Assembly: GCF_000687475.1 (NCBI RefSeq)
Contig: NC_057318.1
Span: forward strand, 4,030,001-4,094,000
Reading direction: 5' to 3'
Source of the DNA: Ustilaginoidea virens
Lineage: Eukaryota; Ascomycota; Sordariomycetes; Hypocreales; Clavicipitaceae
DNA: 64,000 bases
The notes beneath the pieces were generated by a model that saw only the letters and a list, made by a program, of their open reading frames with translations, made no database searches and had not been told where the DNA came from. Both the position numbers and the translations under genes were made by a program. This document shows, piece by piece, positions 24,237-35,179 of the stretch (the stretch's first letter is position 1; each line of letters opens with the position of its first letter).

Positions 24237-25101
24237 ATGGGCTTCTTGGATCCCTTCACCAACGCCGGGGCGTCGCGCCCGTCCAAGCACCGCCGCGATG
24301 CCTCCCGGTCGCGGAAGAAGCCGTCGCCTCGCTCGCGATCCAGCTCGCGCACCCGGGGCGCCAGCTCCGCCGCGGAAGGTCTCGGCGGCGGGCCGACCGG
24401 CGACAGCCACTACGGCAAGCGCAACTCGTCGACGGGGTCCTTCTTTGGCGTGGGAAACCTCAGCCGCTCCAGCTTCTTCAACTTTGGCAGTAAGGCGTAA
24501 CCCCCCCACCCCCCCCCCCCCCAAGGGCACGCTTCCTTGTTTCCCCGCGACTGACCGTGCCCGTCCAGACCGGTCGTCGTACTACAAACGCTCCCCGCGC
24601 CGGGGGTTCATGCGGCGATCGTACAAGCGGCTCCGGCGGCTTGTCCGCGACCTGGTGCACTACGCCAAACGCCACCCCTGGAAGGTGCTGCTGCTCGTCG
24701 TGGTGCCGCTGCTCACGACGGGCGTCCTGGGCGGCCTGCTCGCCCGGTTCGGGCTGCGCATCCCGCCGGTCCTCGAGCGCCTGGCGGGCTTGGCGTCCCG
24801 CGCCGCCGCGGGGGACTCGCTCGGCCTGGTCGGCGACGCCGTCCGCATGGCGGGCGATATGGGCGGCAGCGAGCGGCGTGCCGGGCATGCCGCGCGCGCC
24901 AGCAGCGTCGGGGCGGGGACCCCCCACGGCGAAGTGCGGTGGGAGCGCCGGACGAGCTACGGGAGCTACGGCGGCGATCTGTACAGCGGCCAGCGCGGCG
25001 GCCGCGGGTACCGGGGGGACGGCCGCCACCGGGGCGATTACCCGGGCGGTGGCGACTGGTGGGGCGATGCCGTGGCCGACTTTGCCAAGAGGTGGTTCTG
25101 A
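24237..25101 (+). CDS. Conserved-looking fungal membrane protein of unknown function
   Basis: Exons 24237-24489 and 24569-25101 give 261 residues. The start MGFLDPFTNAG is the only ATG that opens the frame. Residues 1-85 are basic and Ser-rich (SRSRKKPSPRSRSSSRTRG). After the splice, a basic block (YYKRSPRRGFMRRSYKRLRR, ending before HPWK) leads into one or two hydrophobic segments, VLLLVVVPLLTTGVLGGLLA. The tail of about 110 residues is Gly/Arg/Tyr-rich and ends with WGDAVADFAKRWF. The arrangement of YYKR-basic-YxxRHPxKVLLLVxxPL is, from memory, a recurring fungal hypothetical family; no function is known to me. The 79-base intron is almost half poly-C in the sense strand. The gene sits at the right border of the decayed island yet has normal GC-rich codon use. 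Confidence 0.8.
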
Positions 25102-25791
25102 CAGCGCCAGCGTCCGTGGTGGGTAGCATTGACGACGGGGGGAATGAACCCGTTCCGAGCTGTATTTGCTTCCTGGCATATAGGCCTTGTCGAGGTGTTG
25201 AATATCCGCGCGACGTGCTCGCCGTTGCAGCCGTCAAGTGTTTCCTCGGTAGCGTGCGTTTCTTGACCAGCCAGGCCGGCCCGCGTGCCCAGGAAACGGC
25301 CGCGCCGACCCAGCTACGCTCTGGAAGCGAGCAAGCAACCAAACGCGCTGGCTAGGCCGCCCTGCGCCCTGCGAAGCCGTAAACACGGGCGAGCGTCGCG
25401 CGGGCCGTGTCTGGTGCTGCCGCGGATGTGTGCCCCGTGACGTCGTGTCGGGTAGGTGGATTGTATCTAAAACTTACTAGCATCAACTGCAAGTCAACGG
25501 CAAGTCAAGCTGTTGAGGGCCTGGCATGCTCACCTCTTTTGATGCTCCACTTCAGCATCAGCTACCTTTGTGCCCTGTTGCCGCTGTTTGACCAGCCAGC
25601 AAGCGTTACTAGCCAGCCCTAAAAGTCATGGCAGCCTCGCATATCGAGCACACGACCAATACATAATACGTAGATACATCTCCCAGTCTTTTCTAGCGTT
25701 ATGTGCTGCTGCACATCAGCAAGACCCCCCCTTAAGAGCTGGCCAGTAAAAAAATAAAACTTGCCCCCGGAAAAGGTGGTAATCCCGGCCT
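25102..25791. other. Spacer, no gene seen
   Basis: Contains the 3' UTR of the preceding gene. AT content rises from about 25600 towards the tRNA gene. No supported frame. Confidence 0.5.
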
Positions 25792-25799
25792 AAAAAAAA
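25792..25799 (-). terminator. RNA polymerase III terminator (T8) of the tRNA gene
   Basis: Eight A on the plus strand, i.e. eight T in the sense of the tRNA, begin five bases after the discriminator base. Confidence 0.9.
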
Positions 25800-25804
25800 C
25801 AAGC

Positions 25805-25876
25805 TAGCAATTGCACGTTTCGATCGTGCGACCTCCGGGTTATGAGCCCGGCGCGCTTCCACTGCGCCAAATTGCT
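25805..25876 (-). tRNA. Initiator tRNA-Met (CAT)
   Basis: The 72-base minus-strand sequence folds as a tRNA with a perfect 7-bp acceptor stem (AGCAATT with AATTGCT), discriminator A, and anticodon arm CCGGG-CTCATAA-CCCGG. The T arm is GCACG-ATCGAAA-CGTGC. The loop ATCGAAA in place of TTCGAA(T) and the D arm GGCGCAGTGGAAGCGC are the hallmarks of the eukaryotic initiator rather than the elongator tRNA-Met. There is no intron. Internal promoter boxes are TGGCGCAGTGGAAGC (A) and GGTCGCACGATCGAAAC (B region). Confidence 0.96.
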
Positions 25877-26067
25877 TTTAGCTTGACGAAGCCTTCCCTT
25901 ATTGATTAATATAATGCTCATTCCCGCCAGCAGCCGCTTCTGCACGCGCCCGCCTCCACGCTCTGCATCCGCAGCGACACGTCAAGCCAGCTGTTCCATC
26001 CGATCCATCACCAGCCAAACCACCTCCCGTCCCTGCCATCCCATCCATCCCGGCCGCGTCTTCCACA

Positions 26068-26483
26068 ATGGTGAGCTTCCCCATGCCCGTGCCGCGTGCG
26101 TGCCGCGCCGCTAACGCCTCCAGATTGACAAGCTCGTCGGCCTGGCCATGCTCGTGGCCGCCTCCGTCGTCTTCCTCTACTACACCGTCTGGACGCTGCT
26201 CATGGTTCGTAACATGCCCCCCCCACCCCCGGTGCCTGCGTGCCTTTGGGCGGCAGCGCATTGACTTGCTCGTTGCCGTGCTGATGCCGCGCCGCAGCCG
26301 TTTGTGGACGACGACCACCCCCTGCAGAACCTGTTTCCGCCGCGCGAGTGGGCGATTCGCATCCCCGTCATTCTGGTGCTGCTCGGGTCGGCTGTCGTGG
26401 GGTCCTTCCTGGGCATGGTCATGATCCGCAGCAATAGGAAGAAGGTGGCCAAGGCCAAGGCCGCGGCCAAGAAGAAGAACTAG
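26068..26483 (+). CDS. dpm2: Dolichol-phosphate mannosyltransferase regulatory subunit DPM2
   Basis: DPM2 is a small ER membrane protein that stabilises dolichol-phosphate-mannose synthase (and GPI-GlcNAc transferase), supplying mannose for N-glycans, O-mannosylation and GPI anchors. Three coding exons: 26068-26070 (only ATG), 26124-26204 and 26298-26483, giving 89 residues, the usual size. Exon 2 is IDKLVGLAMLVAASVVFLYY plus TVWTLLM (first helix). Exon 3 carries the family signature FVDDDHPLQNLFPPREWAIR, the second helix (IPVILVLLGSAVVGSFLGMV) and a Lys-rich tail. The start codon is followed at once by the donor GTGAGC, so the first coding exon contributes a single residue. The second intron is C-rich at its start. 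The gene is head-to-head with the initiator tRNA, 190 bases away. Confidence 0.94.
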
Positions 26484-27610
26484 GGCCGGGGCGGGAGCAG
26501 GAAGGGGAAGAGGGGGTTTTCCTTGGCCAAGAACAACTACAGCCGGAGCAGGCAGGGAGGAGAAGAAAAAGAAGAAGAGGAAAAAAGGCATCAACGGAGG
26601 TTTCCTTTGGCCAAGACAACTACGGCCAAGCAGGCCCGAGAGAAGAAAAGGACAGCAACCCGTGGCAACGGGGAGATGCCATTTGGAGTGTACGCCAGAA
26701 AGACACTGCAGAGGCTATGTGGCTCGACTTGCGGTTTGCCATCTACGGCCTGCATATCCCTGGCACGGCACCGCGGGAGGTGATGGTGTCGTTGGCGGTG
26801 GGAAACGGGACACAGGCCCAAATTAATCAGTAATAATGAAAAACCATGCATCATTCACAGTATGTCGTTGACGGTGGAAACGGGACACAGGCCCAAATTA
26901 ATCAGTAATAATGAGAAAACATGCATTAATCACAGTATGTCGTTGACGGTGGAAACGGGACACAGGCCCAAATTAATCAGTAATAATGAGAAAACATGCA
27001 TTAATCACAGTATGTCGTTGACGGTGGAAACGGGACACAGGCCCAAATTAATCAGTAATAATGAGAAAACATGCAACAATCACAGTATATCGTTGACGGT
27101 GGGAAACAGGGAATCGTCAACAATGACAAAACATGCAACAGTCAGTGTGTCGTAGACAGTGGAAACGGAACACGGCCCAAACCAATCACCGATAATGGAT
27201 CAACAATGCAACGGCAACAATCGCAGCGTCTCCAGTGTGCTCAAATCCGGCGAAAGTGTCAATATTTACTGCTTTGCTCATGTCAATGAACAACGCAGTG
27301 GAGCGTTGAAGCCAATCCATGCCCGGAAACGACAGTCAACCATGAGCCAACGACAACGGCTCACCAGTTCACCCCAATCATGAAAGCAGGAACAGACAAG
27401 CAAAAAACTCCAGATAAGAATACGTGCAACAGCCGGGCGTGCTGCGATCCAGCCACTCATGCATGCGAGTTTGCCGCTGCCGCGCCTGTCCTGAGCCAGG
27501 CGGACGCTTGCCCTCGCCGTCTCGCCGCTCTTCTATAAACCCAAAACGTCCCAAGAGAGGGCGACAAAAGAAGAAAGGAACAAACTCGCGTCTGCTCCCG
27601 TCTTGCGACG
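26484..27610. other. Spacer between convergent genes DPM2 and the BCAS3-like gene
   Basis: Contains the two 3' UTRs and, in its middle, the 75-bp minisatellite listed separately. No other gene is supported. Confidence 0.6.
26786..27175. repeat. 75-bp minisatellite, about five copies
   Basis: Units start with GTCGTTGACGGTGG and repeat at exactly 75 bases (anchors TATGTCGTTG at 26861, 26936 and 27011, TATATCGTTG at 27086). The three central copies are nearly identical; the outer ones at 26786 and after 27086 are diverged. Because 75 is a multiple of three, a plus-strand frame of 97 codons stays open across the array, but this is probably a by-product. Confidence 0.95.
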
Positions 27611-30600
27611 CTACACGCGCTGATCCGCAAAGTCGAGCACTTCGCAATCGTCTTCAAAGAAGCCGTCCTCGTCGCCGTCGCCCTGGCGGTTTCCCCGGCG
27701 TCGTCTTGTCGTCACCACAATCTGCTCCGCGTCCCCATACTGCATCACTCGCTCCATCGCAGACTGCGGCAAGGCCATGTGGTCATCCGGTCCGACGAGG
27801 TCTTCGTCGTTGGAGGCCGGGAGCCCGAGGTCCAGCTGGATCGAGGAAATGTTCTGACCAAAGGTCCACGCGGTCGCGGGCGCGGGCGCTGGTCCCGGCT
27901 CCGCTTCCAGGCCCTGGAAAGTCTCGGCGCTCATCTCGTCATCCTCCTCCTCCTTCTGCTTCCTATTCCTCTTCCCCGCAGACTTGTCCTCCAGCGTCGA
28001 GCATGCCAAGAGTACAGAGGAGGCTTCTGCTCGTGCGTACTCGTAAAGCACGACTCGACGATCTGTATGAAAGGGCTGATACGGAGCGCTAGACTCTATC
28101 TCCGCTTGGGGTATCGTGGCATCCGGCCCGTTCTGGGGAGCAGGCTGCGTGCGCCGTGGTTTGAGCGTCAGGGTGTTTTCAGCCTCCATCTCCGCTTCGG
28201 AGAGCTCCAGGTATTCGTCCGCCACCCCGAGCTCAACGACCTGCCGAACGAGCGGCGCAACCGCGTCGTCAGGAAGCAGTGGCATCTTGATGTCTTTGTA
28301 CTTGTTGACGCGGGAAATCTTCTTGCCTGGCGCTGAGGAGGAGACCCTTGTCCTGCAGGGGAAGACACGAATCAAGCCCCGCCCAATCGAGGACAGAGAA
28401 TGTGATTTTCGCCCTCTGAGCCACGAGATGCAGCCCGCAGAGGGCAGGACGCACGGAGGCAGCGAAACACGGTTCTCCCCCGTGTGCCGAAGCTGGCTGA
28501 TGGCCGTCCCTGTTTTGCCGAGGGAATGGCTGATGCTGGCCGCGATGACGCGCCCGCCTTGGGCGGCGGAGTCTCTGAGCGTGGTTCCGGCAGAGGGCGA
28601 CACGGCGTTGCTGCTGCCGCGGCGCGAACGAGAAACAAAGGGCTTCGCGGCCTGGTATGCCGCTCCAAGCGCACCCGAGGCAATGGAAACTGCCGAGTGA
28701 GACGGCTCGGCCACCTCTGCCCCGGCCCTGGACGCAACCTTGCGGCGGCGTCGGGGTGGCGGCCACATGAAGGAGCTGACTGGCATGTCGAGCAGGTGGA
28801 TGGTGCCTCTTTCCGTGACCATGGCCAAGCGGTCGCCCAGAGGCTCTGACCACGCGACGTCGACAATCCTGGCGACCGTCATTCGCGAAAACTGCGCAAC
28901 CTGCCGGACTTGGGGACCGATGGTTTCGTGTTGGGAGAGCGTCGTCTGCAGTGGGGAAGAGCTGGTGTAGTGGAGCCGCAGGAGATCCCAGACCGTCTGG
29001 ACGTCTCCCTTGGTGCTCGCCGCGAAGAGCGCCAGGGATGACGGTGACAAGGAAACAAAACTGCACCCGAGCGGTGTCGAAAACGTGGCGAGCGGGTGGA
29101 CAGTGGCCGAGGCCGGGAGTGTTTCGACGTCGACGATGGAGATGAGCCCCGGGTCCTTTGCGGGAGCGGCCGTGGTCGTTCCGGAAGCCCCATGCGTGGG
29201 CGGAAACTGCGAGGATTCTGCTGCCTGGGAGACTCTTTGGTTGGGCCATTGGTTTGGGGATGACGACCTGGCTTGCTGCTGTTGAGCGTGTTGCTGCGGC
29301 GGCTGGCTCCAGTACGAGTTCCAAGCCTGCAAGCCCTGTTGTCCCACCCACTTCATGCCCGAGATCAGTTCCTGCGTGGTCTCCCGCATGAGCTTGTTCA
29401 CCACGCTGTCGGATATGGGCAGGTCCACGGCCGCCGACGGCGTCGGAAGATGGGGCGGCGCCATGGAGGAGACCCCAGGAGCGCGACCAAGGATGGGCAC
29501 GGCAATGTTGGCGCGCAGCGATACCTGTGACGAGGGATCCGACGGGCAATACGCGATCCATCGGCCGTTCAAGGAAAGAATCGGCAGCTGAGGACTCGGA
29601 CGGTGAGCCGGGGGAACAGTGGAAGAGTTCCTCTTATCGCTCTCTTCCAGTACCTCGGGCCGGTTGCTCCGTTGAACCCTTGTCCAGATTTTCCCCGTGC
29701 AAGCGTACATGTGAGCGCGTCGCGGCTCCGAGAGCTGCTTGTAGATCCAGCATTCACCCGTCACGCCGGAAGAGACGGCGATGGTGCCTGCGTCAGCTTT
29801 CACGCCGAACGCTCCACTGGGTGACGGAGGCTGGAACAGCGGGCTCGAAAAGGAGACTTCCATGTTGATGGGCAGCTCGGGCGCCTGAAGAAGAACGTCG
29901 ACCAGCTTTTTGGTCTTTAGCGAGTAGACTTCGACAGATGTCTGATAAAACTGAATGGGAGGGGCGGGTCGTGCTGGAAAGCCGTCTGGGTGGGCGTAGC
30001 TGGATCTGGGGCTGGTGGTGCTGCTGTCGAGCGTCGCGCCAGCTGCGCCAACTTTGCGGTTGCCTTCCTCTGCTGTTGGCCGCGTGGGCAGTACAGGTCC
30101 GTGTACTACCACTGCCACAAGAGGAAAGACGAAGGAGTTGTGGTCGTTGACGGTCCAGGGAAGGATTTTGGCATGGTGGACTCCACCTCGCAGGCCTTTC
30201 AGGCTGCTGACAAGTTCAATGCCCTTTTTGCTCACGGAATAAACTTGCAAACCACCTTCATAGCCAGCCAGAACAACCCTCTCGGCTCTGGTTGGAAATC
30301 CGTGGTTGGCGGGGAGCTTATCGAAGCCCAGGAAGAATCCGCGGTCACCCGCTTTCATCCCCGACTGTGGAGTGGTGGCAACGTCGGCAGCATCTTGCGC
30401 GCCATAAAAGTGCGCTTGCGGTTGGTGAGGCAGAGGCGGATGGGTAGGGCTGGCGGCCTGGTACTGCGAGTATAGAGAGCTCCGGCGGTACGCAGCAGCA
30501 GCACTCGTGGGCTTCGGAGGGGTGCCTGCGAGATGAAACTGGTTATCCGAATGATAGCTGAGAGGCCGGCGGTGACCGTGGCTTGGCGGGGAAAGCGATG

Positions 30601-31250
30601 CCGGTGACGGGCTCGCGGAGGGACGCTGGCCGGCAACCCAGCCATTGTGCAGCCGACCGGCGTCCTCGTAGGAAGATGGCTGGGTCGGCGGGGAGTCGCT
30701 GGTGAGGTTGATGAGGTTGCCGGGAGAGCTGGCCATGACGGTCTTTGCCCACTCGTTTGTCAGGTTGGGAATGCTATTCGGGGATGCCGAAGTCGAGGAC
30801 AGGGCGTCAAGAAGCGGCGATGCAACAAGGTGGTTTCCATGATCAGACGACAAGGGCCTATTAATCTCGGGCGTGTCGACGCGAGGGGAGGAAGCTTGGG
30901 AGGCGGGACGGCTTTGGTAGGAAGCGGCAGCAGTGCCGCCGCCGTTGACGTGATTGCCCTTGCTCGTGCCGTTTCTGTTGTTGTTTGCGGAGAGAGAGAG
31001 AGAGGGAGAGAGAGAGAGGGAGAGTTCCACGGGTCAGCCAGACGTGCCGCATGACAAGTCACGAGGGCCGGAGTACGGGAGGGCCGGATGGAGGCACTCA
31101 CGAGAACTTGGCAGCAGCTTGGCTGGTTACCACTGCCGATATGCCGCCACTTTCTTTGCCATTTTTCTTGTCCTTCCCTACGGACAGGCAGTTAGTCGAG
31201 TGGTCTTTGTTCACGACGAGCCGCTTCGAGACGGATGACGTACTTGGCAT
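27611..31250 (-). CDS. BCAS3/WD40-type beta-propeller protein (autophagy-related family)
   Basis: Exons 31250-31102 and 30974-27611 give 1170 residues. The first exon opens MPSTSSVSKRLVVNKDHSTN and is followed by a CT-rich 127-base intron. After a Ser/Pro-rich disordered region, residues from about 265 (FLGFDKLPANHGFPTRAERV, then LAGYEGGLQVYSVSKKGIEL) begin a WD40-like propeller. The block ISGMKWVGQQGLQAWNSYW and the segment around GCISWLRGRKSHSLSSIGRG match the pattern I know from fungal BCAS3-domain proteins. In animals BCAS3 works with PHAF1 at phagophores and in plants the same domain occurs in ATG18-like proteins, so a role in autophagy or phosphoinositide binding is an inference. The C-terminus is acidic. 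The single long exon with no stop codon argues that it contains no further intron. Confidence 0.85.
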
Positions 31251-31930
31251 TCAGCCGGTACAAGCCCAAAACACGAAGCAGTTTCCCGCTTCGCAAGGCG
31301 GGCCAAAAAAAAAAAGGAAAAGAAAAGGAGAGAAAAATGGAACGAGACAGGGGCCGGGGGAGCAATAGTCGGGTCAACAGGTAGATAGAGGCACGGAGTT
31401 TTTCTCCAGCAACGACTTTGTGATGGTTGAGGTCGCGTCAAAGGCTCTCTCTCTCTCTCTCTCTCTCTCGCTGACGGCAATGACGGCGGGGGGACAACGG
31501 AGGGGCTGTTTATGTGGTTTGCCAGGGATGGTGGGGCCTTGTCACTGGGGACTTGTCGCTGCAGACGCTGGGGAGACTGCGGCGCCCCCTCGCAGGGCTG
31601 AGAGGACAGAGGACAGAGGACAGAGGACAGAGGGCAGAGGAGAGAAGAACCAAAGGCAAGAGAGGCGTTGACGAGGCGAAGCAGAAAAAAGGAAGAAGGA
31701 GAGTTTTCGGGTTTCGAGTGGTCGAGTCGGGAAAAGGAACGGTCCAAGATCAAGATGGGTTCGGCGTCGTCAAGGTGATGTGATGTCGTGGGATTGCGAC
31801 ATGGCATTCAAGAAGGGGTTTGATGGATGATGCGATGCAGGGAGGGACAGCACTGTTGAGAGCAGCTGGAGCCGGTGATAAGAGTGATAAGAGGCTGGGC
31901 TGGGCTGGTCGTCGCGGCCAGCCAGTCTGG

Positions 31931-31977
31931 TGTGCGTGTGCGCGTGCGTGTGCGTGTGCGTGTGCGTGTGCGTGTGC
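31931..31977. repeat. (GTGCGT)n microsatellite
   Basis: About seven GTGCGT/GTGTGC units, alternating purine-pyrimidine, a potential Z-DNA former. Confidence 0.9.
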
Positions 31978-33233
31978 CAGCGTCTGCAGTGGTCGGCTGG
32001 GTTGTGGTGCTCCGCTCCCCAGCTCTCCCCCCAGCCGCCCCCTCAGGGTGCGGCGGGGTCTGTCTGGTCGTGCTGTCTGGTGTTATCGGACCAGGATTTA
32101 GGGAGGCCAGCCCAGTGTGGGGATCCAGCAAGTGGCCTGGGCCAGGCACCCTGCGTCAGGACACCAGACCAGTGCCATTTCCATCCAAGCGCAAGTCTGG
32201 TGTTCTGGTGTCTGCTGGTGTTGGTGACTGTGTCTGTCTGGTGGGGGTGGGGTTAGGATTCCCCAGTCATCAAGAGCCAAAAAGGTCACATATGGTCCGT
32301 GCGACGAGGGGCTGGCTGCCTGCCTCTGCGGCTGCTGCCTCGGCATGTCGACTCGAAAAGTGTTGCAGCGGCAAGACCATGGCCAGTCACGCACGGCAGG
32401 CAGTTCTATACTGTACAACAATCTGCTCGAGACTTTCAAAAACCACCAGACCTGACCGATGCTGATGCTTCTCGGCATCAGCGCATCAGCGCATCAGCGC
32501 AACAGCCGGGCAGAGTTCGAGCAGCGGGCCAGGGGGGCCAGAGGAACGTGCCCTGCTCTCAGCCCAGCTGAGGGGGGGAAGGAGAGCAGAGGGGCTGCAC
32601 GCGCTTCCGGCATACCAGACAGTACGGAGTACTGACCAGACGGAACGCGGAGTGGCTACGTACGTACAGTACAGTACGTGGGCTGTGGGGCATCTACAGC
32701 TCGGCAGGTATGTACCTAGGTAGGTAGGTAGGTAGGTTAGGTAGGAGGTATGTATGTGGTGTGGGCTTTTGGCGCGCGTCACCTGAGCAACTCTGCGGGC
32801 CACCATTAACAGCTCCAGCTCAACGCTCAACACTCCACACGGAATGAATCTGATTACATGAACGGAGCACTCTGGTTACTCGCCTCGCCGGGTACGGAAG
32901 TACGCAGTCCGGACTCCGGACCAGCACGCCCTGCTTTTCTCTGCCCCCGTCAGTCAATGTTATGTTGAAACATGGGAAAAGCGCAAGCCGGATGAGGATG
33001 GTGTGCCATGTACCCCGGAATCCACCACACGCATTACGCTGCAGCTGGCATTGACCAGACGCTCTCGAGTCTCCGGCTCTCCGCCATGGCCAGTGAGACA
33101 AGGCACAGGAGTGGGCTGGCAATCTATCCGCATGTAGGATGGCGTCAATCTCCGCCCGTCTTGAAGTCTTTCATGAGTCTCAGGTGACCCGCTCGCAACA
33201 TCGCCCAAGATCTTTGCACGGCTGCTCACAAGT

Positions 33234-33289
33234 CTCACTGCTCACTGCTCACTGCTCACTGCTCACTGCTCACTGCTCACTGCTCACTG
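33234..33289. repeat. 7-bp tandem repeat (CTCACTG)x8
   Basis: Head-to-tail CTCACTG units with one T change at the right end (TTTACTG). Confidence 0.95.
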
Positions 33290-33801
33290 TTTACTGCTCG
33301 CGGGCCAAAAACACGGCTCTCGTAGCAGACTGGGGCGCCACCAGGAATTGACGTCAGGTGACTTCAAAAGGAACCACCGACGTCAACTTCCCCCAGCTGG
33401 CTGGGTCCCCACTTCCAACCCCGACACATGTGAAGCCATCATGTGTGCCAGCCATGTCATGTCCCTCTCAGATTCATGTCACGTCCCTCTCAAATTCATA
33501 GCTAGTAAATTACAATGCCCAGCCCTCATGCTAAAACACATTGTGAAAGGGTAGAGGAGGAAGGGGAAAAAAAAAAAAAAAAAAAAAAAAAAGACCCTTC
33601 CAGAAGGCACGAATGGTACGTACCTTCTGGCCACTCGGTCTGCCCAGCCCGACCCCCAGGCGGATTCGCACCCCGTGGGCTCAAGGAATGACTCTGCGCA
33701 CGACTTCTCGTGACCTCTCCGCCCCGAAACACATCCAAAGGCCACGCCTACGCCGGGCGCAACCAACGTGCTTCCCCCTTGAGACCAGGTCGCGCCACCA
33801 A

Positions 33802-34727
33802 ATGGAACCAGACGGTCGGAACGCCGACGGCCAGCCCTCCCACCGTTCCACGCGGCCCATGACCCTGCGCGCCACGCGCGCCGAACTCGCCGCATCCGCG
33901 CGAGACGCTCGGAGGGACAAGCTCAGAGACGTGCAGCTGCGGCTCGGGCTGCCTGCCGCAGGAGCGGCGCCTCGTCCAGGGCGTCACCGGCATCACACCA
34001 CCTTCGTCAGCATCGACCTCGAAGCCCACGAGGACCAGCCCGGCTTTCCCACAGAGGTCGGAATCGCCGTTTTGAACACGCACAAGATTGACGGCGTGGA
34101 CCCTGGGCCGGCCGGCCTGTGTTGGTGGCGCTTCATCGAAGCCCATCACCTGAGGGTTCGCGAGTTCGCCGGGCACGTCAACCGCCGATACGTCCAGGGC
34201 TGCCCGGACCAGTTTCAGTTTGGGTTTGTCATTGTGTTTCCTTGCCGCCGCCAACGCCCCCGTGTCGTCGGGCAGCGGCGTGGCCCCTCGTCTGCACGGA
34301 GTACTGACAGGTGGTGCTCCGTAGAGCCAGCGTGATTGTCCCCGCGGCTGACCTGGTGGACGCGCTGCGCGTCATACTGTCATCCTATGCTGACGGCAAG
34401 CAAGACGTGATTCTGGCCGGCCACGGACTGACGGCCGATATATCGTGCCTGGACCGGATCGGGCTCAGCGCAGAGGGGCTGCCTGGAGTGCTGGGTACCG
34501 TCGACACGCAAGCCCTGCATCAGGCGTGGGCTGACGGCGACCGGCCGCGCAACCTGGAAAGAGTCCTGCAAGATCTGTGCGTTAGGTGCAGCTGGTTGCA
34601 CAACGCGGGGAACGATGCCGTCTTTACTCTACGCGCCCTGATCGCCATGGCCGTGGAAGGCCCCATGCCAGAGGGCGGAACCCAGCGAATACCCCAGTTG
34701 TCAACAATGGACACGTCGGAATTGTGA
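33802..34727 (+). CDS. Gfd2/YDR514C-like RNase H-fold protein
   Basis: Exons 33802-34223 and 34325-34727 give 274 residues. Motif HHTTFVSIDLEAHE near residue 72 resembles the first acidic motif of the exonuclease-type RNase H fold (D-x-E). VILAGHGLTADISCLDRIGL and VLGTVDTQALHQAW fit the second motif, and AGNDAVFTLRALIAM fits the third (H-N-x-x-x-D-A in this family). This is the pattern of fungal Gfd2/YDR514C C-terminal-like domains; Gfd2 is linked to mRNA export with Dbp5, but nuclease activity has not been shown to my knowledge. The splice donor is the weak GTTTGT and the acceptor TAG at 34322-34324; other acceptor choices break the frame. The start is uncertain: in-frame ATGs lie at 33688, 33802 and about 33859. 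Confidence 0.8.
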
Positions 34728-35179
34728 GCTCAGGGGTTTTATTGCTTTTTTTTATCATTATGATTTTTCCGCTTTGAGAAGGGAGGTTAGGCACATGCGG
34801 CGTGCCTGAAGTTGAATGAGTCCTAGCTATCGTACACCAATTTAACCTGGTTGCTTTCGTCTTTCTCTCTTTTGTGATTTCTCTTTTCTCTCTCTAGCGA
34901 AATGATGCCGTGTGCTGACTTTACCTCGTTCCCGCAAAATCCATCCCTGTGAAAACGCCATCGCTATGTGAACAGTAGACTGTAGTGTACAAGTTGTGCT
35001 GGTCCGTCCATGATCAATCTTGCAAAAGAAACAATGGCGGCGCGTGGCGGTGTTTCAGTCACGCAGGACAGACGAAGACGGCTCGCCCAGCATCTCGGGC
35101 TGGTTACGTGCAGAGCGACCTTCGCTCTATAGCGGAATGTTGAGAAAAACAAAATGGGGGGGTGGGGCTGCCTTTGGTC
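34728..35179. other. Spacer between convergent genes
   Basis: T-rich 3' UTR sequence of the Gfd2-like gene on the left and the 3' side of PAM18 on the right. Nothing else seen. Confidence 0.5.

Larger units (their letters stand above)
31251..33801. other. 2.5-kb repeat-rich spacer between divergent genes
   Basis: The BCAS3-like gene (minus) and the Gfd2-like gene (plus) are transcribed away from each other. No conserved frame is seen. It contains (CT)n at 31447-31470, GGACAGA repeats at 31608-31640, several CCAGAC/GTCTGG motifs, a TACGGAGTA motif at 32623-32631, CCTAGGTAGGTAGG at 32715-32745 and a poly-A run at about 33569-33592. Confidence 0.55.

Noticed and set aside
26786..27175. CRISPR-like array
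   Set aside because: The 75-bp units are directly adjacent without unique spacers, and the genome is eukaryotic.
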